From NCBI GenBank assembly GCA_039566865.1, contig CM076949.1, positions 19,072,501-19,136,500 of the forward strand: 64,000 nucleotides of DNA. Reading direction: 5' to 3'. A program made the translations under genes and the position numbers. Under the pieces are notes generated by a model. The model did no database searches, was not told the origin of the DNA, and was given only the letters and a program-made list of their open reading frames with translations. The DNA is from Aurelia coerulea (lineage: Eukaryota; Cnidaria; Scyphozoa; Semaeostomeae; Ulmaridae). Shown here piece after piece: positions 35,101 through 47,100 of the stretch. The stretch's first letter is position 1, and every line of letters begins with the position of its first letter.

Positions 35101-38100
35101 TATTGCCATGCGGAGGAGCCCACTGAGTTGATATCTTATAGTCTTATAACTGGCCAGGAATCTTGGAATACCCCCAATTGGTATTGTGTGTTGACAAATA
35201 GGGCCATTTTGGTAGCCATTTCGTAAGACCTTCAAACCGACTGGATCCCCCTGTTAGGCCATAATGGGAGTACCCCCCCCCGGACATCCCGTAGATCTTG
35301 AAACAGTTTGGTGTATTTGATTATCCTGCACGTGGTCGAAGAAAGCAAAGCCACTCAAAGCAATTGTTTCCATTTGTGCTATACAGGGGCTGCGTCATAC
35401 AGCCACAGCCACGTCATTTGCTTTAAAGAACAGATTGAAATGTGATTAATTTCAACTGGGGAAACCCGCTGTCTTTGTTGATTTGCCCTCAAGGCTTGTG
35501 ATCCATGGTTATACCTTAGTTTGGAATCAGTTATTGACTTTCACATTAGATTTGCCGGGTGCGGGTCTAACTGGTTTGAACAGAGAACAAAAAAGGTCAT
35601 GCGCCATTTAACATTCCATTGTTAGATTTTTTACGGAGAACATAAAATAGAACAGGCTGTGTTTAGATTTCCCAAAGTCTGGTCATTGTGGGTCATGTGA
35701 AACTTGGACACTGATGACAAGCATGATTTCATGCTCCGCTCCTTTGCTATGGGTTATGTAAGTTTTCATGCCACTTACACGATCTAATAATCCCTGGTTC
35801 AAAACATTGTGAATTAGATTACTGAATGAATGACCCCTGAAGAGTAAATTGAAGTTGTAGGCTTTATCTCATTGAAACCAGTGAAGATGACATAACATGC
35901 TCTTGGCCTTGCATAATCATGGTTACATAACGTTTGTGGACCTTGTGTAATAATGTAAAATTGATGTTTTGCTTTAGCTTCTTTGCGGTAAAAGCCCATC
36001 GTTACCTTATGTAACTATGAGTAGGGGGTCCTCTCCCTTTGTTTGATCATGAGCGACAAGATCAGAATTCCGAAATTCAGAATTGGAAATTGCACTGAAT
36101 AAGAATTTCTTTTCTTATTCAGATGTGAATAAGCATCACAAATTCAGAAAATTGTAGAAGAGTTGCTTACGCCCCCACATAGGTAATTATATTATTTTAG
36201 CGCTGATAAACCACGGAATAGAATTGCGGCAAGTCTAGAAGATTAAGGTAGCCTGCGTGCAGACTCTACTGATTCCCTAGAGAAAAGTGAGGTTCTCACT
36301 TCTCTTCAGGGAATCAGTAGAGTCTGCACGCAGCTAATTGTAAGGGGGTATCGGATGCTTTTTTTATTTCCAATTCAAGTGGCTAGATAACGATCTTTGC
36401 TTACTGTCTTTCAAATTGTAGATTGTAATTTCTCCATCTCTCTCTCGTTCTCCTTTGTTTCTTTACGGAATGCTGGATTTGTGGATCCATAGACTTGCGC
36501 CAGGTCTAATCTTACATAATCGAGGATGTTCTTACACATCCTCGGAACAACAGAAAGTCGATATCTTAAATGAGTTCTTTACTTCAGTATTCACAAAAGA
36601 AGATTTATCAAGCCTGCCAAACGTAACGAATTCCGATCGTTGTTCTGTCTTAGACAATGTTGAAATTAGCGAAGAAGCGATTCTCGAGATAATTAAATCT
36701 CTGAATACATCGAAATCTCCAGGACCAGATAACATACATCCTAGAGTACTAAAAGAAACTGCGGATGTCATCGCCCATCCATTGCAATTAATTTTCAAAA
36801 GTAGCCTTGACACAGGGGTTCTTCCCAACACGTGGAAATTAGCCAATGTCTCCCCTATATTCAAGAAAGGTAACAAACATGCTAGAGAAAATTATAGACC
36901 GATTAGCCTTACCTCGATTATATGTAGAGTGATGGAAAGAATAATAAAAAACGGTATCGTAAATCATTTAGATGAACATAACCTTTTTTCACCTGATCAA
37001 TTCGGATTCCGTTGTAAAAGATCCTGCGTATTGCAACTGCTCGAATTTTTTGAAGAAGTAACTTCATTGTTAGATCAAGGAAAATGCGTTGACGTTATCT
37101 ACTTTGATTTTGCGAAAGCATTCGACTCGGTACCACATGAAAGATTATTACTCAAACTGAAATGTTACGGAATTGACGGAAAGATCCTTGCCTGGATATC
37201 ATCTTTTCTAAGTGATCGGAAACAACGCGTCGTTCTAAACGGTTACAAATCGAATTGGAGTAACGTATTAAGCGGTGTACCACAGGGAAGTGTGCTAGGA
37301 CCATTACTTTTTGTACTGTACATAAATGATTTACCTGACATCTTAGATGAATGCAAAGGGCCAGGTAAAAAACTCGGAGATGTCGGAGATGTCGGAGATG
37401 TCGGAGCAAAGACTCTCCAACGTTTCTCAACTCCGACTTTTTTACCTGGCCTTATATGCTCTACTAAAAAAGTCGGAGATGTCTTATCTCCGACGTTTTT
37501 CAACTCCGACTTTATTACCTGGCCTTATATGCTCTACTAAAAAAGTCGGAGATGTTCAGAGATTGCATATTATATAACTCTCTACAATTCAAATTCTCTT
37601 CATTCGCCGTCACAACACTCAATCAATAAGAAACTAGGTCCTGAAATTTGTAGTAACTTTGTCTTAACGTCTTAATTTATCACTATTCATTGTGGACAGT
37701 AAATATAGTTCTTTGAACCGAAAAAATAACGAGAAATAAAGAAGACGTAGATAAAAGAGAGCATATAAAAGTGGCTCAAGCTACCTGCAATCGAATCCTG
37801 GACTATCAAATATCAAACTTCCCGTTGAAATAGATCATTTATCCATGATTTTCGACGGGGAAACAAACATTTCAACGGGGAAATAACAGAAACAAGGCAG
37901 GGAAATGTTGCAACTCAAACTTAGCGGGGAAACACATTATTTGGCGGGTCATCCTTTAACCTTGGCGGGGCATCGTTTCAGCGGGGTCGTTACTCGGGGG
38001 GGGGGGGGGTGTATACAAGGAACAAGTGAAAAATATAATGAAAGAAAGTGTCTGCTAGATTGCTTTTCAGATTGCTCTTACTAAAAATGACGTTTTTCAA

Positions 38101-41100
38101 CTAATTCTTGCTATAAAGTTTCTTATCAGTTGTAAATGAAACAAAAAAACCTGTCAAACTCACCCATGGCAATTGTTAAAAGACATCTCCGACCTTTTTA
38201 GTAGAGCATATAAGGCCAGGTAAAAAAGTCGGAGTTGAGAAACGTCGGAGATAAGACATCTCCGACTTTTTTAGTGGGGCATATAGGGCCAAGTAAAAAA
38301 GTCGGAGTTGAGAAACGTCGGAGATAAGACATCTCCGACTTTTTTAGTAGAGCATATAAGGCCAGGTAAAAAAGTCGGAGTTGAGAAACGTCGGAGAATC
38401 TTTGCTCCGACATCTCCGACGTCTCCGACATCTCCGAGTTTTTTACCTGGCCGAATGCAAAGTGAAAATGTTTGCTGATGATTTGAAACTCTATTCATCA
38501 AGCGCTGGAAATAAAGTCCAAATCCAGTCTGATATTACAAACGTTGGAAAATGGTCGAAACAGTGGCAACTTCCACTTAATACAGACAAATGCCATGTAC
38601 TCTATCTTGGCAATCAGCTCGACACATCGCCGAGATATCATGTTCAGGACGAAAAGAACAAATGTGAAACGGACATCTCAATATCAGCAGATGTAAAAGA
38701 CCTTGGTGTTTTTGTAGATAGTAAACTTACGTTTGAAAAACAAGTTGCCGAATGCGTAAAGAAAGCAAATGGAGTCCTCGCGTCAATAAAACGAACAATC
38801 AAATTCATTAATAAAGAAGTCTTTTTAATTTTATACAAGAGTTTAGTTAGACCTTTACTGGAGTCTGCTGGAGCTATATGGAGCCCTTACCTAATCAAGC
38901 ACGTCAAAAGGCTTGAAAGTGTACAGCGCAGAGCTACGAAACTAGTAAAAACTATCAAGGACGGTCAGTGGCGCTTAGTGGCCAAATGCTTTTTGCATGT
39001 GTTTTGTTAAGCTTTAAAGCCAAAAGCCGTTATAGCCTATTGGTTTTATGTGTTGTATCATTTTCATACTTAACTGGAAGCCAAAATAGAGTTTTGGCGA
39101 ATCATTTTATTCCTTCATAGCTCGCACATGATATTTGGAATATCCAAGCTAACAAAATTCGTCAATAACATGCTAAGATAGTCTTTCGGTAAAATTGTTT
39201 CCAGAAAAATGTCAAATTAGGTATTCGAGGGAAATTTCACAAAAAAAGTATAGCTTTAACGGTTTCAAACCTTGAAGGACAAGAAGCAAAATGCAAAAAG
39301 CCATTAAGCGGAAGTTCTTCATTGCAGTCGCGTGTCAAATTCAGGGGGTTATTTCATGCCTTTCGTGATTTGCATTTTATTTGAAGATTTATCACGCACA
39401 GAGCACCAGCAGGAGACTATTGCTACTTCAATGATTTTCATTCTGTGAAGAATTTCTCAGGATCTTATATATTGTTGGTGGACAGTGTTCGAATAATACA
39501 CATTATGATATGATGTCTATCATTGTCGTCCTTGATCTGGGGGTGGGAAAGGGTAAAGTTGTTTTTGCCCCTCCCCAAAAATGTGATGATTTCTCGTTTC
39601 TCCCTTCAAAGAATTTCAGTTTCTCCCTTCTCCCACGGATATTTCAATCTACCTTCATTTCAAAATTTAATCTTGTTTTTATGCATTTTCTTTCAAACAC
39701 CCAACTGGTTGGAAGATTGACGAATTTTAAGATATATAATTCAAGTCAATGTGCATCCAATCCAAGGAATGGTTAACCAACAGGCTTGATAACAGAAATA
39801 ATATGATTCTGAAACAACGAAGATCGCCAAAATATCGTATTGCTGAGTACTGGAAAACTTTTTTTTATATATATAATCAATTAAAATTTACAAACTCAAC
39901 AAGTACATCTACTGTGCCTATCATGGCGGGAATAGACACTAGGTCATCGGAGTTCCCACCATGAAAGGCACTTACAATTCAAAAATTACAATATACTGAA
40001 CGAAAAAACAACAAACTAAAAGAAAAAGTTAATGTCTGTCTCACATTTGATTTCAGGCAATGACATCAAAACATTTTATAATTTGGGAGAAAATAGATGC
40101 AAGGCAGTTAACAGAGGGCCCTACGCGCGGACAAACAACCACCGCCCCTCGCCACACGTGCCACCCCCACCGGGATAACACATGAAACTAAAGGCCAGCA
40201 GCCGCCCATCCACACAGCAGGACCCCATCCACCCACCACCCCGCACCCTAAGATGGAAAACTTTTGTCTTGGAATCCAAAGGTACTTCTTGCTTGTTTTG
40301 CTGTTCGCAAAATATTCCTGAGGTGATCGATTCGCATTCACTCAAAGGGCAAACTTTCAGAAAATCTTATGGAACATTCGATTCTTTTCAAGAAAACTCT
40401 TTGAAGCCTTTTCTTTTCTTATTGGATTTTCAAGAGTGATTTGCTCCTTACAATTGATCACACGGTTTGCTCATCCCTTTAAAATGTATTGATGTGTTTG
40501 GACTGGAAAGAATTTTTAATGCTAGTGGTATAATACCGTAACATAACTTGCACTTAAAACAATGTCAGAAAAGTTGCTATCACTGTACATTGTCGAAACA
40601 TTTTTAAGTGCAAAAAGTTTCTTTGCTTTCAAAATTCAGGTAGGGTGTGGTTTTTTTTCGAAACATGGAGCTAGCCGTTTCTGTTACTTGAAACAACTTA
40701 TGAGTGTAATCTAATGGAATTGTTACAGATTCATTGCCTGAAGCCAAAAATAATCAATATTTTGAACCTGGAATCTGAGTTTCTCTATGCAGTGCAGTCA
40801 TTTCTATGGCAACAACTTCCCATATGCTTGAGTTTCGAAAGTTAAGAAACCGTGCTAAAAACAATTATAAAAACTCGCAACGCATTTCTATCTTGTCGAA
40901 ATAATTCAAACATTTTAAAGGGGGAAGGGAGTACGGCCTCGTAACATTTAAAACTTTTTGCAGAAATCGGCGTAAACATCGTTGGATTATTTATCGGGCA
41001 GCCCCTCCCTCAAATTTATCCCGTACGCTTATGACAGTTTGATTTTTGTCGGTAGGCCCCCTTCAGGAGTGTACACGTTTTTTTTATAAGAAACTTGGAT

Positions 41101-44100
41101 CAGCACTTAGTACTAAAAGTTTCTTAATTTCGCATGAAAATTTCAGTGTTTTAGTACTAAAAGTTTCTTAATTAGTTTCTTATTTTTTTGGGCCTAAAAT
41201 TGCGGTATTGTTCGAAGTTGAGCCTTCTTCTCGAGAAAGGGCTTCCATTTTGCATTGACATTGTCATCAAAAAGAAGCCATGCACATCAAGGCAAAAATT
41301 TACCAATTTTGCAGTTAAAAGTCAAGAAAAGACGAATGTACCTTTGTTAGAGAGACATAGAATAAGAGAGACATACAGAAATAAAGTTTTAGAGTTTCTT
41401 AACTGTTCTTGAGCGTAGTACTAGAGTTTCTTAAATTTTTGGTCATCGTAGTACTAGTTTCTTATAAACCAGTTTCTTATAAAAAAAAACGTGTAGTGAA
41501 TCACTCTTTCGAAAGGACGAATGAGATCTTTTCAAACGATAGGATCTTTAAAGATTTTTCTTGAAAACAAACGGATTTTTGGCAAAGGTGTACGAGACTT
41601 TTATAGAGTACCCCTCGCTCCCTGCAGATGTTTGAGACTTTAAGGAAGTAATTTGCCCCTGAGAATCGATTACACGGTTTTTTTATAAGAAACTTGGATG
41701 AGCACTTAACTAGTACTAAAAGTTTCTTAATTTCGCATCAAAATTGCAGTGTTTTAGTGGTAAAAGTTTCTTAATTATTTTGTTATTGTTTGGGGTCAAA
41801 AATTGTGTTATGGTTCGACGTTGGGTCTTCGTATCGACAAAGGGCTGTGATTTTGCATGATATTGTCACTACGAATAAGCCATGCACATTAAGGCAAAAA
41901 GTTATCAATGTTTTGCAGTCAAAGCTTGATATTTACAAACGCACTGCCACGCGAACCGTGATGTACCCACTCTCATTCTAGAAATAAAATTTTAGAGTTT
42001 CTTAATTGTTCTTGAACGTAGTACTAGAGTTCCTTAAATTTTTAGTCATCGTAGTACTAGTTTCCTATAAACCAGTTTCTTACAAAAAAAACCTGCAAAG
42101 AACCTCGTGAATATTCTGCAAAATATTTCATATTTGCATCCAAAGAATGCTTTTCCAAAACAAAGAAGTGCCACTGTAAGTTAAGTCAATATTCATCTGA
42201 GGAATGCTTAACCAAAAGGCTTGATTCACAAAGATGTGTCACTGTAAGTTAAGTCAGTATCCATCTGAGGAATGCTTAACCAAAAGGCTTGATTTACAAA
42301 GATGTGCAAGGGCGCCGGAGCCACGGGGGCAGCGGGGGCAGTTGCCCCCGTTGCCCTAGTGGTACGGGGGCAGCGCGGGGTCAGCAAAGTGCCCTTTCCT
42401 AAAAATGTATTTCAGAGAACTATTGATTAATCGCATCTGTTAGTTGGAACTTGGAAGTGAGTTGTTTCTCGTCCGCAGTCACAATAATAGAACGATTCCT
42501 TCTGCTTTCAAGATTACCGTACGTTCGAAGGACAGTGGCGTCGCCACGGGGTGGTCCGGGGTTGACGTGTCGACGACAGTTTTCAGTCGACCACCGATGA
42601 TATAATTTCTCGAAATCAGTCAAAAAGATTGGGGAGGGTAGATTTTTATTGACTCGAAACTATTGTGATAACTGGCCTTCCTCTTGAAATCTCAATTCCT
42701 TTACTAAAGATTTCGAGAAAGGCCTTAAATTTCAATTTCTAACCAAATCTTGTCCTTCCTCGTAAATAAATATATGATGTTCTTCTCTGTTTCTATATTT
42801 GTTGCACAAAAAGACCCGCTGTTGTAAAAAGAACTGCTTGAGATGGTTGCTTTTCCAGAAATATCGAAATAGATCAAATTAACATAAAGGGCCATCATAT
42901 GTTCTCCGAGTGTCTGAAGGGCGTTTCCCACGTTTTCCGAGGGTCTGAAGGGCGTGGTCAGGAGAATTGTTCTGGGGGCTTTGCCCCTCAGACCCTCTTT
43001 TACCTTGCCGCCTCAGCTTTTTGGGCTGGCGACACCCGTGTCGAAATAGATGTTGAGCACAATATCCTAAACGACGATTACCGATTATTTTCAACGGCAA
43101 ATTTTGACACCCTAAGGTGTCCTTTCTGCGATTCCTGCCCCCGCCGCATCATGGAGCCTCCGGCGCCTCTGAAGATGTGTCACTGTAAGTTAAGTCAGTA
43201 TCCATCTGTGGAATGCTTAACCAAAAGGCTTGATTTACAAAGATGTGTCACTGTAAGTTAAGTCAGTATCCATCTGAGGAATGCTTAACCAAAAGGCTTG
43301 ATTCACAAAGATGTGTCACTGTAAGTTAAGTCAGTATCCATCTGAGGAATGCTTAACCAAAAGGCTTGATTCACAAAGATGTGTCACTGTAAGTTAAGTC
43401 AGTATCCATCTGAGGAATGCTTAACCAAAAGGCTTGATTCACAAAGATGTGTCACTGTAAGTTAAGTCAATATCCATCTGAGGAATGCTTAACCAAAAGG
43501 CTTGATTCACAAAGATGTGTCACTGTAAGTTAAGTCAGTATCCATCTGAGGAATGCTTAACCAAAATGCTTGATTCACAAAGATGTGTCACTTTAATTTA
43601 CGTCCATCCGTCAATATCCATCTGAGGAATGCTTAGCCAAAAGGCTTGCTTCATAAAGATGTGCCACTGCAATTCAAGTCAATATCCATCTTAGGAATGA
43701 TTAACCAAAGGCCTGATATACAGTGAAGGTGCAAATTGAAATTTAGAAGATAGAGCATGTGCATATGGTACACAGTTATAGACATGAACATGACAAAAAC
43801 CCATAAGAATTCTTAAGAATTTTCAAGAATTATTAGTACATTGTGATGAGGATTTGTGAGCAATATGGAAGATTCTGTTCTTTTCTAACAACAATTCAAA
43901 TGAGAATTCTTAGGGATAAAAATCATGTTAACATGTTAAGGCCTGTACTGAATCTTGGCTCATAAACAATTTTTCAGAGGAAGAAATCAATGAGAAAAAG
44001 AGACTGTGTCATTTCAGACCCAAAATCACACAATTATCATCTTAAATGAATACTGTACATATTTAAAATTTTAGCATTTGATACTTAACAAAACATGTGA

Positions 44101-47100
44101 GAACCCATATAGTCAAAGGTGGGTTTGGCATTGAACTTGCACTTATTTTGCAGCAAATAAGTCACACAGTTTGTAGCAAGTTTGTTTTGAATAAGTCTCA
44201 GATCAAGGTGTTACTTTACATAATGAAAAGCCACTGATCCATAAATTCCTATTCAACTTTAATGCAGCTATCATTTTATTGCCCTGACCCCACCTCCCCG
44301 GGATAGGCGGGGCTGATGCGGGGTCATTCACGTATTTCTCTTGTGAAAGTGAGCAATGTTCCCACCTATCGGGTCAACATTCTTCTGCCAATGGGAGGCG
44401 ATAGCTCGTGCTTGTCCCCAGTTAAAGCCCCAATTATTATGTTTTTGAGCTTTTGAGGAGAAACGACTCGCCCCAGAGTTTTCACTGCTTCATGGGCAAT
44501 ATCTTTCAGTGAACAGGAAGTGAATAGCCCTGCATCTGCTCTGCCTATCTACCGCTTTCTGCTTTTCTTCCTCTTATCTTAATGTTACGATACGCAGGAT
44601 GTGAAAAAACCGCGAGTTCAAGTGGCGGCCAATGAGATAAGAGCTCTCATACAACAAAAGATTCTTCAACTGTAATAAAAGCAGGCTGATGGCAATGATG
44701 ACGTAATCTGTATCAAATTACACAGCTATTGTTTTCATAATCCAGATCACTAGGAACCAAAGAAATCAAAACTACAGTGTCTTCACTGACATTCCTGGAG
44801 ACCTCTGTGGTTCCAACAGTTCTTGTGTAAATGCTGCCTCAGGATTGCAGCGAATCATTGCTGAAGGCACTGGAATTTCTAATACAAATAGATATGTGCA
44901 TGAAATAAATCACAAAGAAATGGAAAAAGTGTTTCTTTAGATCTATAAACATTGTTCAAAAAGGGATTTAAGTATTTGCAAGACCATCCAACACTTTCAG
45001 GATATGCAGTGCAGCAAACATCAGAATGTAACAAAATAACAAGCTTTTTCTTTTGAATGAAGTTACCATATTGATCACTTGCTGTGTCTTGTGCCATCAC
45101 TAAAATCTTATGATGACAAAGATGTCCCCAACTTCTGTGTTTTCCCTGAGGAGCAAACAAAATTGATGCTTGAAAATGGTAACAGATTGTTTTCTATTCA
45201 AGATATGGTTCTCATTCAATTCCTACCCTAACGAGATCCTCCCCTGGCAGTCCAGGGGTCAACAATGAGAAAAAATGGGAAACATAGTAAATAAAGGAAA
45301 CAGAACACTTGGTTTTCTGAAGAGAAATATTAGAATAGACTCTCAAAATCTACGTTCAAAGGCTTGCAAAGCTATTGCAAGACCTACCCTAGAGTACGCT
45401 ACACATATTTTTTATAAGGAACTAAGGTCCAGGCTAGTAGGCAGTTTCTTAAATTTTTGGGCAACTTTGCCACCAAAAGTTTCTTATGGGTTTCTTATAT
45501 CTAAATGCCAGAAGTGTAGAGTTAATTTTGTTTGTCTAAAGGGTTCCCAAATTATTTAGCAAGATCTCAAAGCAAGTAAATAGCATAATTAGCACTCAAA
45601 ATAATGTTCAAAAGTTGCTATAACTGTACGGTGTCAAAACATTTTTGAATGTGATAGGAAAATTAAAACTGCAAATTTAGAAAAGTTCCTTAACTAATTG
45701 AATTCAGGCAGGGTTGTTTCTTAACTTTCAAAAAATTGAGCCTACCGTTTCTTATAAAAAAATTAGGTGCAGTGCAATATGGGATCCTTACACAAAGAAA
45801 AAACATAAATATGCGATTGAGACGATTCAACACAAAGCAGCAAGGTACGTGACAAAGAGATACAAAGTATGCCAGTGTACATGAAATGTCGAAGGAACTT
45901 CAAGGGAACTCACTTGAGGAGACAGGGACAAGTCATGTTTTACCAGATACATCAAACCAAGTTGAAATAAAGAAAGATGCGTACAGCAGGCAGTCATCCA
46001 ATTCAAGACCATCTAAAGAAGCCTATAAGACACCAGGGACAGGCCCGCAATATTACAATTTTTCATTTTTCCCAAGAACAATTAAAGAGTGGAATAGGCT
46101 CCCACAGGAAACAGTAGAGGTGAACTCATGAGTAGTCTTCAAAAATACTCTTGAAGTATAACTTTTTTTCTGTTCTAAATTCTTTACAATTGATTAATGA
46201 TTTAGATAATTTCAAACCATAGGACAACAGTGTAACCTCTTTTCAACTTGAAGGTTGATTTTTTAGGTATTTCACATGCAGGGGTCCTTTAATGATATGA
46301 CACTGAAGGTGGTGTGGTAATCCTCTGACTTGCAGCCAGAACAGTCAGGCGGAGTGGGTTCAATACCCGGTACCACTTGAACGTCATGAAAAGGAGTCGT
46401 GGACTTGATTAGGTCTGTTCTATTTCTGCGATTCCAGCGCTTGGCGCTGAAAAACGCAACTTTACCTTCACCTTTAAACGTTGAGCTCTTAGTCTTATGT
46501 TTCATTCACCTCAGATTTTCACTGATTTTCATGCTCCAAAGTTTCATGTAGGGTGTATTTATAGTATGATGTTCATTGTGCTATGATGTGTTTCCCTTTT
46601 CCTTTATTGTCTATAATTTTTCTTTTTTCTCTAAATTGACACAGCCTTCTTTAATAAGTAGTCAATTATTCAAGTAGAAGTAGAACCAAATTTTTACACA
46701 AATGCCTGGTGTGGGGAAGATTCTGTAAGAAATGTGGGGGGAAAGGACACGAGCAAAGTGGGGAAAGCGGAGGTACTGTGCCCTGCCACATTGGAACTAC
46801 AATTCATACATTCATGAAAGAAAGTGTAAGTTATGAAAGAGTTTATACATCACCTTGTTGATAAAAGACTGGATTTGGCGCCATCCACAACTTCTCTGCT
46901 GTGCTCCTTGCTTGTTGTCCGCATATACCATTCAGACGTAGATTCATGTTCAGAAGGAGAATGAGATTCAACTCAGAATCATATTCAGCCTAGTATCCAA
47001 TTTTTTTATGTTTCTTGTCAAACCCCAAGAAACCCTCTCATAATCAGGGACGTAGGAAGCATCTCAAACTTGGAGGGGCACGACACTTCGAGGGCACTTT

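Noticed and set aside
37350..37540. Apparent fusion of a reverse transcriptase to a [10 protein letters not shown] tail
   Set aside because: The tail is encoded by the inverted repeat of the inserted foldback element. The true RT continues at 38463.
42140..43725. CRISPR-like regular spacing
   Set aside because: The units are contiguous 68-bp tandem repeats without unique spacers, and the genome is eukaryotic.
44280..44640. Less AT-rich intron patch as a missed exon of the phosphatase
   Set aside because: No frame resembles the phosphatase, and the protein alignment has no gap at that point.
46290..46370. Functional tRNA gene
   Set aside because: The B-box is good, but the acceptor and anticodon stems do not fold, so a SINE head is more likely.
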